Assembly: GCA_012517735.1 (NCBI GenBank) | Contig: JAAYUK010000223.1 | Span: 1-58,924, forward strand | Direction of reading: 5' to 3' | From: Nitrospiraceae bacterium | Lineage (GTDB): Bacteria; Nitrospirota; Thermodesulfovibrionia; Thermodesulfovibrionales; Dissulfurispiraceae | Length of the DNA stretch: 58,924 bases | Shown here: in pieces, positions 44,109-53,127 of the stretch | How positions within the stretch are numbered: position 1 is the first letter of the stretch | Layout of the letters: each line of letters opens with the position of its first letter | The notes under the pieces: generated by a model | What the model was told of the DNA's origin: nothing | The model's database searches: none | The model's input: only the letters and a program-made list of their open reading frames with translations | Program-made: the position numbers and the translations under genes

Positions 44109-45290
44109 ATTTGCCGTTGTTTCGCTGGTCAGCGTGGCAAGCACATTTTCAAGCCGCTGGGACTCTTCCAGAATGATCTGGACGTACTGCCACCCCTCGG
44201 CATCCTTGTCGATGGAATGGGAAAGGCGCTTGGCAAAACCTCCAACAAGCGTAAGCGGGTTTCTGATCTCATGGACAATGGTCTGGAGCATGTCCCGCAT
44301 TTCAGGAGACTGACTCACCTTTTTCAGCGGGAGCGGTTTGTTCGCCATCTGGTGCTGCCAGATGAGCACCTTTGCCGAAAGCTCGCTCAATGAGGTATTC
44401 GCCTTTCTGACGAGTCCGACAACATCCTTCTGGGCGTCAACCGAAACCTTCAGGCTGTCAGCAATATGATCCACCTCTTCCAGCGTTCCGACGAGAATAT
44501 CGCTCAACACATCACTCGCGATACCATAAACGTCCTCCGCCTTTCTGAAAAGCGGATCCCATTCCTGCGAATCTTCACAGATGAGAGCGGCAAATTCACG
44601 GGAAATCTCCGAGACCAGTGCGATCGGGGGCATGGAGTCAGGGACTTCGTCAAGCGAATGCATCCGCTGAGCGAGGATGATGGTTTCCGGAAAACGCCAG
44701 AAACGGAGCGCTTCTTCGCCGACCTGCCGGTGATCGACACCGAAATGCTCCCGCTCCCATGCCAGCAGCGGCTGCAGCGGGTAGAAATGAAATTCTGTCT
44801 CAATATCCTTTCCCTTCAGGAACAGGTCATGAAAGATGAGAAACCCGACCTCCAGCACCAATCCGGACACGAATGCTTCCTCCGGCTTGCAGGTACTGAG
44901 GCTCTGTGCCAGCTTTTTTGCAAGCAGCGCCTGATAGAGCGAGGAACGCCAGAACCGCTCGTAGTCCATCATCCCCACCTTGCCCATGGGAAAGGTATCG
45001 CGGAGCGAAATGGAGAGCGCCATGAGGCGGAGATGGTTCGATCCAATCCGCATGATGGCCTGTTCCACAGTTGAAGCCGGTTCGACCCTGCGGAAAAAGA
45101 CGCTGTTGGCAAGCCTGAGCAAACGCACCGTCAAGGCAGGATCCGTCTCGATCAGTTCCGCCATTTCTTCAATCGTCACGGTTTCACTGGATGCGAGATT
45201 GACCAGCTTCAGCGCGACAAGCGAGAGCGACGGAAGCGAGTATCCTTCGCGAATACGGTCGAGAACCGAATCATCAGGCGAGCTTTGCAT
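44106..45290 (-). CDS. HDOD-domain protein ending in a lone HisKA dimerisation domain
   Basis: The 394-residue protein has an HDOD domain (about 15-220, LPSLSLVALKLVNLASSETVTIEEMAELIETDPALTVRLLRLANS). A coiled linker follows, and then HisKA with the H-box IVHEIRNPLTLVGGFAKRLS near residue 345. The protein stops at about the end of HisKA. No ATP-binding domain follows, and only the palindromic repeat and thyX lie beyond. It may be a truncated kinase or a dimerising phospho-acceptor. Confidence 0.85.
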   Translation of the reverse strand: MQSSPDDSVLDRIREGYSLPSLSLVALKLVNLASSETVTIEEMAELIETDPALTVRLLRLANSVFFRRVEPASTVEQAIMRIGSNHLRLMALSISLRDTFPMGKVGMMDYERFWRSSLYQALLAKKLAQSLSTCKPEEAFVSGLVLEVGFLIFHDLFLKGKDIETEFHFYPLQPLLAWEREHFGVDHRQVGEEALRFWRFPETIILAQRMHSLDEVPDSMPPIALVSEISREFAALICEDSQEWDPLFRKAEDVYGIASDVLSDILVGTLEEVDHIADSLKVSVDAQKDVVGLVRKANTSLSELSAKVLIWQHQMANKPLPLKKVSQSPEMRDMLQTIVHEIRNPLTLVGGFAKRLSHSIDKDAEGWQYVQIILEESQRLENVLATLTSETTAN

Positions 45291-45296
45291 GGCTAA

Positions 45297-45325
45297 AACC
45301 TAACAGAATCGGAACAATCTGTCAA
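45297..45325 (-). promoter_or_regulatory. Promoter of the HDOD gene
   Basis: Minus strand TTGACA (45320-45325), a 17-nt spacer and TAGGTT (45297-45302) end 6 nt before ATG 45290. The -35 is a perfect consensus; the -10 is weak. No ribosome site is visible. Confidence 0.5.
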
Positions 45326-45361
45326 GCGAACAGCAGCGGAAAAAACCAGGGAGGGAAACGG

Positions 45362-45856
45362 TCAGTCGTGTGCCGGTTTCTTGCCCCTGCCCTCAAAAAA
45401 GAACGTGTGGATGAGCAACATGCCGATACCGATGCAGAGGCCGACATCGGCGACATTGAATGCTGGCCAGTGGAAAGAACCCACATAAAAATCAAAAAAA
45501 TCGATGACCGCGCCATGCACGATCCGGTCAGTGAGGTTGCCGAGCGCCCCCCCAAGGACAAAACTGAACGCCAGCCGGTTTTCCGAATCCTTGAGGATGA
45601 GATACGAAACGATCACCGCAGCAACAATCGCAACCCCGATAAAAAAATACACTCCCAGATCCCTGAACATGCCGAAGGCTGAACCGAGGTTTTCAACATA
45701 GACGAGATTGAAGAACGCGGTGACCGGTATCACTTCGTACGGGCCGATGTTCTGCTTGGCCAGGTATTTGGTTGCCTGGTCGAGCAGGTAGACCGCAATG
45801 CCGAGCAAAAACGCACTTCGCACCGACAGACGCACCCGGAAGAGCCGGTTGATCAT
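45362..45856 (-). CDS. lspA: Prolipoprotein signal peptidase
   Basis: The 164-residue protein has four membrane helices and the aspartyl peptidase motifs: LDQATKYLA, FFNLVYVENLGSAFG, GGALGNLTDRIVHGAVIDFFDF and FNVADVGLCIGIGML. The catalytic Asp pair lies in IDFFDF and NVADV. It removes signal peptides from lipoproteins. It lies 1 nt after ileS. Confidence 0.95.
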   Translation of the reverse strand: MINRLFRVRLSVRSAFLLGIAVYLLDQATKYLAKQNIGPYEVIPVTAFFNLVYVENLGSAFGMFRDLGVYFFIGVAIVAAVIVSYLILKDSENRLAFSFVLGGALGNLTDRIVHGAVIDFFDFYVGSFHWPAFNVADVGLCIGIGMLLIHTFFFEGRGKKPAHD

Positions 45857-45857
45857 A

Positions 45858-48650
45858 TTATGCGGTCACAACCGTATGGCAGCGTTCGCAAAGTGCGGGA
45901 TGGTCGACAAAGGAGCCGACCTTGGCACTCCAGTTCCAGCAGCGTTCGCACTTGCGGCCCTCAGCCTTGAGGACCTGAATCGAAACGCCGGAGAGTTCCG
46001 TGCTTTCGTATGCATCGGGCAGCCGCGTGCCGGACGGAACCATCTCCACCGCCGAAACAATGAACAATGTCGGCAGAAACGCGGTATAGTCGGCAAGCAA
46101 CGTCAGATACTCATCGGGAAGCGCAAAGACCAGCTTCACCTCGAGCCCGCTGCCGACGAATTTCTCCTGCTTCCTGATCTCAAGCGCCTTGTTGGCCTCG
46201 TTGCGCAATGCGATCAGTTTATCCCAACGGGCCTCCAGTTCTGCATCAATAAGTCCTTCGTCAGCTGCGGGATATCCGGACAGGAACACACTCTCGGCAG
46301 CATTGCCGGAATCCTTTGCAATATAGCCCCAGATCTCCTCCGCGGTAAATGAAAGTACCGGTGCGATCAGACGGGTCAGATCGACCAGAATCCGGTGAAG
46401 CACCCACTGGGCGGCACGACGCTCCCGCGAGTCTTTTTTATAGGTGTAAAGGCGGTCCTTGAGAATATCGAGATAAAAAGAACTGACCTCAACCACACAG
46501 AAATTATAGGTTGCATGAAACGCTTCATGAAAATCGAAGCGGTCAAAGGCAGCCGTAACGCGACGGATCAGACCGTTGAATTTGGAGAGCATCCAGCGGT
46601 CGATCTCCAGGAGATCAGCGCGGTAATCCCCATAGTCGAAATCAGCGATATTTCCGTGCAGGTACCGTGCGGTGTTGCGAATCTTGCGGTACGCCTCGAC
46701 CAGACGGCTGACGATCTCTTTGGAGAGCTTGACGTCATCCTGGTAATCCTCAGCCGACACCCACAGACGGATAATCTCCGCCCCGTTTTGCTTGATAATT
46801 TCCTGGGGTGCGATCACATTGCCGAGCGATTTGGACATCTTCTTGCCCTGCCCGTCGACGGTAAAGCCATGCGTCAGGACCGAGCGGTACGGCGCCTGAT
46901 CGCGCGTGCCGACCGAGGCCAGCAGCGAACTCTGGAACCAGCCGCGATGCTGGTCGCTGCCCTCAAGGTACATGTCGGCCGGCCAGCTCAGACGATCATC
47001 CTGCTCAAGCACCGCCGCGTGGCTGACGCCCGAATCGAACCAGACATCCAGTATATCCATTTCCTTCTTGAATGCAGTGCCGCCGCACTTTGCACAGGTG
47101 CGCGGTTCGCCAAGCAATTCCTCAATGGTCTTTGCATACCAGATGTCGGCACCCTCGGCTGCGGTCATTGCCGTAATTCGATCGAACAATGCCTCATCGT
47201 TGATGAAGGTTCCGCAGTCTTCGCAGGTGATGAGCGTTATCGGCACGCCCCACGAGCGCTGACGCGAGATGCACCAGTCCGGCCGATTGGCAACCATATT
47301 GGTGATGCGTTCACGGCCCCACGCCGGAATCCAGGTGGTCTTCTGAATCTCGGCAAGGCTCTTGTCGCGGAGATTGTTTCCAGCCATCGAGATAAACCAC
47401 TGCGCGGTAGCGCGGAAAATGACCGGTTTCTTGCAGCGCCAGCAGTGAGGATACGAGTGCCGGATGGTATTGGTGCCGAGCAATGCGCCTTTTTCCTGCA
47501 GCAGCGTAATAATGCCCTCGTTCGCCTTGAAGACAAACTGTCCCGCAAACTCAGGGACGTCTTTGGTGAACTTGCCGTAGTCATTGACCGGCGCATAGAT
47601 GTCGAGCCCGTACTGGAGTCCTGCCTCATAATCGTCTTCGCCATGGCCCGGAGCGATATGGACAACGCCGCTGCCCTCTCCGGTCGTGACGAAATCGCCG
47701 AGAATGACCTTTGAATCGCGATCGATAAACGGATGGCGCGCAACAACTCCTTCCAGATCCTTCCCCGCGAGTCGAACCAGCACCTCACCGGAAAGTCCGA
47801 TTTTTTCGCGCAAGGCTTCAAGATTGTCCTCCGCAACAATGACGATACGGTCGCCATGAGCAATCGCTCCATACGTCAGTTCAGCATGCACCGCCAACGC
47901 AAGATTGGCGGGAAGCGTCCAGGGAGTGGTCGTCCATATGACAATGGCGACCTCTTTGCCCGCTGCGTCCGGAACAAGACGGGTGGCATCAGCCTCAGTC
48001 AAGGGAAATGCGACAAAAACCGATGGGGACTCCTTATCGGTATACTCGACTTCGGCTTCGGCAAGTGCGGTCACACACGATGGGCACCAATGCACCGGTT
48101 TTTTCCCCTTGTAGACAGCCCCCCGCTTCACAAAGCGGAAGAACTCACGGACAATCGAAGCCTCATATGCATACGACATCGTCAGGTACGGATTCATCCA
48201 GTCGCCGAATACCCCCAGTCGGCGGAATTCCTCACGCTGAATATCGACATACTTTGCCGCATATTCGCGGCAGAGCTGCCGCTTCTGTAACACATCGAAC
48301 CCATCCTTTTTGTCACCAAGGTTTTTGTCCACCTGAAGCTCAATCGGCAGGCCGTGGCAGTCCCACCCGGGAACATACGGAGCATAATACCCCTGCATCG
48401 CCTTGTATTTGACAATGATATCCTTGAGGATCTTGTTCAGCGCATGGCCGATGTGGATATTGCCGTTCGCATACGGCGGGCCGTCATGCAGGAGGTAATG
48501 CTCGTTCAGACGGTTCTTTTCCTGAAGCTTGCGGTAAATGTCTTTCTCCTCCCAGAACCTGAGCATCTCCGGCTCGCGCTGGCCGAGATTCGCCTTCATG
48601 GGAAAGTCCGTCCGGGGGAGGTTAAGTGTTTCTCTGTAATCGATCGGCAT
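45858..48650 (-). CDS. ileS: Isoleucyl-tRNA synthetase
   Basis: The 930-residue enzyme has HIGH (GNIHIGHALNK), WCISRQRSWGVPI, KMSKS (GKKMSKSLGNV) and the C-terminal zinc knot CERCWNW...CERCHTVV. It charges tRNAIle. ATG 48650 begins MPIDYRETLNLPRTDFPMKANL, the usual family start. Longer readings reach into the divergent mscL promoter region. lspA follows at once, an order common in bacteria. Confidence 0.96.
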   Translation of the reverse strand: MPIDYRETLNLPRTDFPMKANLGQREPEMLRFWEEKDIYRKLQEKNRLNEHYLLHDGPPYANGNIHIGHALNKILKDIIVKYKAMQGYYAPYVPGWDCHGLPIELQVDKNLGDKKDGFDVLQKRQLCREYAAKYVDIQREEFRRLGVFGDWMNPYLTMSYAYEASIVREFFRFVKRGAVYKGKKPVHWCPSCVTALAEAEVEYTDKESPSVFVAFPLTEADATRLVPDAAGKEVAIVIWTTTPWTLPANLALAVHAELTYGAIAHGDRIVIVAEDNLEALREKIGLSGEVLVRLAGKDLEGVVARHPFIDRDSKVILGDFVTTGEGSGVVHIAPGHGEDDYEAGLQYGLDIYAPVNDYGKFTKDVPEFAGQFVFKANEGIITLLQEKGALLGTNTIRHSYPHCWRCKKPVIFRATAQWFISMAGNNLRDKSLAEIQKTTWIPAWGRERITNMVANRPDWCISRQRSWGVPITLITCEDCGTFINDEALFDRITAMTAAEGADIWYAKTIEELLGEPRTCAKCGGTAFKKEMDILDVWFDSGVSHAAVLEQDDRLSWPADMYLEGSDQHRGWFQSSLLASVGTRDQAPYRSVLTHGFTVDGQGKKMSKSLGNVIAPQEIIKQNGAEIIRLWVSAEDYQDDVKLSKEIVSRLVEAYRKIRNTARYLHGNIADFDYGDYRADLLEIDRWMLSKFNGLIRRVTAAFDRFDFHEAFHATYNFCVVEVSSFYLDILKDRLYTYKKDSRERRAAQWVLHRILVDLTRLIAPVLSFTAEEIWGYIAKDSGNAAESVFLSGYPAADEGLIDAELEARWDKLIALRNEANKALEIRKQEKFVGSGLEVKLVFALPDEYLTLLADYTAFLPTLFIVSAVEMVPSGTRLPDAYESTELSGVSIQVLKAEGRKCERCWNWSAKVGSFVDHPALCERCHTVVTA

Positions 48651-48804
48651 AGTCTTTGAAATTACCACTTGGCCGGACATCAAGTCAACCGAAACAAGGA
48701 CTTTCATGAGCACACCGGAGTTCTGCCGTTCGTTGACAGCACTCAAGCTCCATGCTATCGTTAACTAGCAGCACTCAATCTTGCAGGCATATGAGGAGGA
48801 ATCC

Positions 48805-49257
48805 ATGCTGAAAGAATTCAAGGAATTTGCCCTCCGTGGCAACGTCGTCGATATGGCGGTCGGTATTATCATCGGAGCGGCATTCGGCGGGATTGTCACC
48901 TCGTTTGTCAATGATGTCATCATGCCTCCGATAGGGCTGCTGCTCGGAAAGACCGACTTTTCGAATCTGTACCTGACCCTGAAAGAAGGAACCGTTGCAG
49001 GCCCGTACCCGACTGTCGCCGATGCAAAAAAGGCCGGTGCGGTCACCATGAATATCGGGCTGTTCCTGAACACGATTATCAATTTCACCATCCTTGCCTT
49101 CTGCATTTTCATGGTCGTCAAGTCGATGAACACGCTCAAGCGCAAGGAAGAAGCTCCCTCTGCAGAACCGGCCACCAAAGATTGTCCCTTCTGCTTCACG
49201 GCGATTCCGGTCAAGGCGATCCGATGCCCGAACTGCACATCGGAACTCAAGGCATAA
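48805..49257 (+). CDS. mscL: Large-conductance mechanosensitive channel with C-terminal zinc ribbon
   Basis: The first 115 residues are typical Msc[45 protein letters not shown] and the second helix [21 protein letters not shown]. The C-terminus adds [18 protein letters not shown], a two-CxxC zinc ribbon. Its release at high membrane tension protects from osmotic shock. GAGGAGG precedes ATG 48805. The ribbon could bind a partner or sense metal or redox state; that is an inference. Confidence 0.93.
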   Translation: MLKEFKEFALRGNVVDMAVGIIIGAAFGGIVTSFVNDVIMPPIGLLLGKTDFSNLYLTLKEGTVAGPYPTVADAKKAGAVTMNIGLFLNTIINFTILAFCIFMVVKSMNTLKRKEEAPSAEPATKDCPFCFTAIPVKAIRCPNCTSELKA

Positions 49258-49267
49258 GGAGGAAGCC

Positions 49268-50011
49268 ATGCTGAACCTGATCCGTCTGTGTATGACTGTC
49301 GTCAGCCTGCTCACTGTCTGCTTTGTACAGAGTGAGGCAGCCTCGTTTCTGGAAAATCTTTTTGAAGACAAGCCAGCTGCAGTTGCACCTGCCCCCGCGC
49401 CTGCGCAGCAGAATACAGCCACGATAGCTTCCGGGCTCAGGGAGGCACTGGCGATCGGCACGCAGAACGCAATAAGAACCGTCGGAAAAACAGACGGCTA
49501 CTTCGGCAACAGCCTCATCAAAATTCTCCTGCCGGAAAAACTGCGCACCATTGCAGACACCCTGAGCGCTCTGGGCTTCAGAAAGGAAGTCGATGCACTC
49601 GTGCTGAGCATGAATCGAGCCGCTGAAAATGCCGCGCCCAAAGCGGAAACGATTTTCGGTGACGCGATCCGGCAGATGTCGATCGACGATGCGCGAAAGA
49701 TTCTGGCAGGAACCGATACCGCAGCGACAGATTATTTCAGGAGTAAAACGACTGCAAAACTGACGGAAGCGTTCAAGCCGGTCATTGCGAAAAGCCTTGA
49801 TGAGGCGGGAGGCATACGTGCCTACCGGAATTTTGTGAGCAAGGCTGAAGCTGTTCCGTTTCTGAACAAGGAATCGCTCGACATCGATGCCTATGTTACC
49901 AACAAGGCGCTTGAAGGACTCTTTACCATGGTGGCTCAGGAGGAGAAAAAAATCCGCACCAATCCAGCAGCCCGGACAACCGATCTGCTCAGGACCGTGT
50001 TCGGGAAATAA
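49268..50011 (+). CDS. DUF4197 protein
   Basis: The 247-residue protein has a signal peptide (LIRLCMTVVSLLTVCFVQSEAASF), then a Pro/Ala linker and helical DUF4197 (SGLREALAIGTQNAIRTVGKTDGYFGN, ILLPEKLRTIADTLSALGF, GDAIRQMSIDDARKILAGTDTAATDYFR). The domain is widespread in Gram-negative bacteria and of unknown function. It lies 10 nt after mscL and 26 nt before selD. Confidence 0.88.
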   Translation: MLNLIRLCMTVVSLLTVCFVQSEAASFLENLFEDKPAAVAPAPAPAQQNTATIASGLREALAIGTQNAIRTVGKTDGYFGNSLIKILLPEKLRTIADTLSALGFRKEVDALVLSMNRAAENAAPKAETIFGDAIRQMSIDDARKILAGTDTAATDYFRSKTTAKLTEAFKPVIAKSLDEAGGIRAYRNFVSKAEAVPFLNKESLDIDAYVTNKALEGLFTMVAQEEKKIRTNPAARTTDLLRTVFGK

Positions 50012-50037
50012 ACCGGAATCACTGCGCAAAGGAGTAT

Positions 50038-51051
50038 ATGGATTATCGCTTGACAGAACATGCCAAGGCTGCCGGCTGAGCGGCAAAGATCGGTCCGGCG
50101 GACCTTGAAGACATACTGAGCGGGCTGAGCCTGCCCGTCCATCCGAACCTGATCGTAGGCCCCGGCGACGATGCCGGGGTGTTTGTGCGGAATGGGATTG
50201 CCCTCATCGAGACCGTTGATGTCATTGCACCGGTCGTCGATGACCCCTATACGTTCGGCGCAATCAGTGCAACCAATGCAATAAGCGACGTGTTCGCAAT
50301 GGGAGGGTCTCCGATCACCGCCCTTGCGGTTGCAGGGTTTCCACTGTGCTCGTGCTCTCCCTCAATCCTCACGGACATTATCCGCGGAGCAGCGGACACC
50401 CTCCGGGAAGCGGGAGCCGTCCTCACCGGGGGACATAGCTTCGACAATGCCGAAATCAAATTCGGCCTTGCAGTCACCGGAATCGGGAACGCTGACCGTA
50501 TTCTGCAGGTCTCCGGAGCACAGCCAGGAAATCTGCTGGTGCTGACCAAACCGATCGGCATCGGCATGATTACGACTGCACTGAAAGGCGGCAAGGCCCG
50601 GCCGGAGGAAATAGACGAAGCTGTCCGCTGGATGCTTACGCTCAACAGGGAAGCTTCGGAGCAAGCGCTTGCCGTCAGGGCAACTGCTTGCACCGATGTC
50701 ACCGGTTTCGGGCTGCTCGGTCATGCGCATACGATGGCAAGAAGACAGCCGATCGACTTTGAGATACTCGCTGGAACGGTTCCGGTCCTTCCTGCTGCCT
50801 GGCGCTGCCTCGATGCGGGAATGTCTCCGGAAGGCGCCTATAAAAATCTCGAGTATCTGAAGAGCCGCGTCGATTTCGATGCAACCCTGTCTGACGAAAT
50901 GAAGCTCATGCTTGCTGATCCGCAGACATCGGGAGGGCTTTTGATCGCACTGCCGGAAGAAGGACTGCCTTCCCTTCAGCAATCAGGCATCTCTCATGCG
51001 GTTATCGGGAAGGTCGTGGCAGGAAGCGGACGCATTCGGGTCAAGGCGTAA
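50038..51051 (+). CDS. selD: Selenophosphate synthetase with in-frame Sec codon
   Basis: The true frame starts at ATG 50038 (AAAGGAG 5 nt upstream). It reads through TGA 50077-50079 as selenocysteine at residue 14 (AAG-Sec-AAKIGP), and ends at 51051, giving 337 residues. The Sec occupies the catalytic Cys position of the family, followed by the conserved Lys. Downstream are PGDDAGVF, TNAISDVFAMGGSPITAL, TGGHSFDN and TDVTGFGLLGHA. The enzyme makes selenophosphate from selenide and ATP. A standard caller would place the start near 50179 and lose the active site. Confidence 0.95.
50080..50104 (+). promoter_or_regulatory. Candidate bacterial SECIS hairpin
   Basis: GGTCC (50092-50096) and GGACC (50100-50104) pair across a GGC loop. 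The loop lies 18 nt beyond the UGA, within the usual 16-37 nt for bacterial SECIS elements. The 5-bp stem is short and the loop small, so SelB binding is plausible but unproved. Confidence 0.55.
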
Positions 51052-51077
51052 GTCCGCTCAGGTATTCGTAAAGAAGA

Positions 51078-51103
51078 AGGGCAGCTGATACTGCCCTTTT
51101 TTT
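51078..51103 (+). terminator. Terminator after selD
   Basis: AGGGCAG (51078-51084) pairs with CTGCCCT (51091-51097) around CTGATA, followed by T's to 51103. It ends 52 nt after the selD stop and separates selD from the convergent LysR gene. Confidence 0.85.
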
Positions 51104-51124
51104 GTTGCGAATAAGAGGGTGCGC

Positions 51125-52051
51125 TCAGACTTTACAGTCGAGAGTAAGATTCTCATAGGGATACGCCTTGAGGTACGAGACGAATTCGTCAACCGCATGC
51201 GTATGCACTGCGTTCTTCGGAGTCACAATCGAGAACTTCCGCAGGATGCGTCCTTCTTTGGGCACCAGCACCTTGAGCGTGCCGCCCTTGATCTCCTTGC
51301 GAATGGCCCATTTGGACGCAACAGAGACCCCCATGCCGCGCTCAACGGCCTCTTTCACCGAACCGATACTGCCGAGGATCAGCGCAACATGCATATCATT
51401 GACGCTGATACCGTGCTCCGCAAAATATCTCTCGATGATTTCCCGGGTTGCTGACCCCTCTTCCCGCAACACGCATGGCTCCTTCGTCATCTCGATGATC
51501 GAAACCACTTTTTTCTTGGTCCACGGATGGAACGGTGGAGCGATAATAAAGAGTTCATCGGAAACCATCGGTTCAACGATCAGCTTGCTGCTTGGTTTCA
51601 TGTCACCGAGAATACCGAAATCGATGACGCCGGAATTCAGCAGCTCCACGATCCGTTTGGTATTCCCGATAACAACATGAATCTTGATCTTCGGATGGGT
51701 CTTCTTGAAATCCACAATAACGCTCGGCAGGATATAATTGCCGACCGTCGTACCGGTGCCGATCTTGATGCTGCCTTTGATCAAACCGGTAATCTTGCCG
51801 ATGTCCTTCTCCGCTTTTGCATACAGCGCAAGGATTTCCTTCGCAAACCGGTACAGGACTTCTCCGGACGGGGTCAGGTTGATCGTACCGCTGGAGCGGT
51901 CGAAAAGCTTCGTTTCGTAGATTTCCTCAAGCGCCTGTATCTGGAGACTGACGGCAGGCTGGGTCAAATGAATGATCTCGGAGGTCTTTGAAAAACTCTT
52001 TGTCTCCGCGACCGTGCAGAACACCTTTAATTTATGGTCTTCCATGCTCAT
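51125..52051 (-). CDS. LysR-type regulator (selenium-metabolism type)
   Basis: The 308-residue protein has the LysR helix-turn-helix (LKVFCTVAETKSFSKTSEIIHLTQPAVSLQIQALEE) and an effector-binding domain from about residue 95. It lies convergent with selD. This arrangement is typical of the selenium-metabolism-associated LysR group, a link based on neighbourhood. ATG 52051 is chosen; ATG 52045 is an alternative. Confidence 0.88.
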   Translation of the reverse strand: MSMEDHKLKVFCTVAETKSFSKTSEIIHLTQPAVSLQIQALEEIYETKLFDRSSGTINLTPSGEVLYRFAKEILALYAKAEKDIGKITGLIKGSIKIGTGTTVGNYILPSVIVDFKKTHPKIKIHVVIGNTKRIVELLNSGVIDFGILGDMKPSSKLIVEPMVSDELFIIAPPFHPWTKKKVVSIIEMTKEPCVLREEGSATREIIERYFAEHGISVNDMHVALILGSIGSVKEAVERGMGVSVASKWAIRKEIKGGTLKVLVPKEGRILRKFSIVTPKNAVHTHAVDEFVSYLKAYPYENLTLDCKV

Positions 52052-52073
52052 ATGTCTGAGAGTTTACAATAAG

Positions 52074-52091
52074 ATTTATTTATAAGTAAAT
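52074..52091. promoter_or_regulatory. 18-bp imperfect palindrome upstream of the LysR gene
   Basis: ATTTATTTATAAGTAAAT has complementary halves except one position. It lies 23 nt before ATG 52051 in AT-rich DNA. An operator for autoregulation is plausible. Confidence 0.45.
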
Positions 52092-52189
52092 AGGTTTTGC
52101 TTAATTTGCGCTGCCGGCAAGGCTTTCGCAGGCACGGCAGATCACTTCTTCAGACCAGACACTACACGAAAACGGGGGAATCCGCCGCC

Positions 52190-52954
52190 CTATTCTCCAG
52201 TATTCTGTCGGCAGGAATTTGCCACGTTTCCGTTTGACGCTTCGGCATCGGGTCTCACATAGTACAGGATGCGCCGGCACTGCGGGCAGGTCTCTATCGC
52301 ATCGCCGCTTTTGATCTCGACAAACAGCTGCGGCGGAATATGGATACAGCATCCCTGGCAGACCTCGTCACGCGCTTCGGCAACGGCAACGCCCCGGCAG
52401 GCACGCATCAAAAGCATATAATGATCATTCACATCAGGTTCAAGCTTCGCTACGATCTTTTTGCGCTCGATCTTCAGCCGCTTGATTTCCGCTTCTTTTT
52501 CCGCCGCCTCGGCAGCAATCCCCTCGCGCTCTGCCGAGATCCCCTCCTGCTCGACCGCAATCCGCTTCTTTGCTTCGGCAGCTTCCTGGTGAGCCCGATT
52601 GACCTGCTCTGAAAGGGTGATCAACGCTGCATCCAGCGTTTTGATGTCGGCTTCCACCCGCTCCAGTTCCGCAAGATGTGCCTGGTATTCCGTGTTCTTT
52701 TTTATCTCGGAGGAACGCTTCTTCAGTTTTTCGATCCGGTCGTTCGTCTCGCTGATCTCGCGCTCCTTGTCATGCTTCTTCTGGAGTGCCTCTTCAGCTG
52801 TTTTTTCCGCCTGGGCATACAGTGCCTCGGCTTTCTTCAGGGCAGCCTCGCGCTCTGTAAGCCGCAGCGGCATCAGGTCGACATCCCGACGGGCGGCAAG
52901 AATCGTGCTGTCAATCTTCTGGAGAGCTATCAAAAGCTGCAGCTGTTCGTTCAC
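52190..52954 (-). CDS. Coiled-coil protein with C4 zinc ribbon
   Basis: The 254-residue protein starts at GTG 52954, behind AAGGAG. Residues about 10-180 form a long coiled coil (runs such as REAALKKAEALYAQAEKTAEEALQKK). The C-terminus has the paired CQGCCIHIPPQLF and CPQCRRILYY ribbon. Homologues are often called YacN-like or C4-type zinc-ribbon proteins and occur widely near dnaG/rpoD genes. Function is unknown. Confidence 0.82.
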   Translation of the reverse strand: MNEQLQLLIALQKIDSTILAARRDVDLMPLRLTEREAALKKAEALYAQAEKTAEEALQKKHDKEREISETNDRIEKLKKRSSEIKKNTEYQAHLAELERVEADIKTLDAALITLSEQVNRAHQEAAEAKKRIAVEQEGISAEREGIAAEAAEKEAEIKRLKIERKKIVAKLEPDVNDHYMLLMRACRGVAVAEARDEVCQGCCIHIPPQLFVEIKSGDAIETCPQCRRILYYVRPDAEASNGNVANSCRQNTGE

Positions 52955-53008
52955 TCGCACTCCTTGCACTTCCGGCATTGACAGGCAAAAAGCCTGCGCA
53001 GGGTGAAA

Positions 53009-53084
53009 TGGTGGGCCCACCAGGGCTCGAACCTGGGACCAACCGGTTATGAGCCGGTAGCTCTACCAACTGAGCTATGGGCCC
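53009..53084 (-). tRNA. tRNA with CAT anticodon (Met, or Ile2)
   Basis: The 76-nt cloverleaf begins GGGCCCATAGCTCAG and ends TGGGCCC plus ACCA, so CCA is encoded. Acceptor 7 bp, anticodon loop CTCATAA, and T arm CCAGG-TTCGAGC-CCTGG are visible. CAT fits elongator Met; Ile2 (lysidine-modified) is not excluded by sequence reading alone. Confidence 0.95.
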
Positions 53085-53127
53085 TGCTGTAAAGAAGTTT
53101 AACTATACTTGCCGGTTCACCAGCGAG

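Noticed and set aside
46395-47714. Long plus-strand open frame inside ileS
   Set aside because: ileS is certain on the other strand; this is its antisense shadow.
48651-48804. T-box riboswitch for ileS
   Set aside because: No T-box consensus or specifier stem is visible in the short divergent gap.
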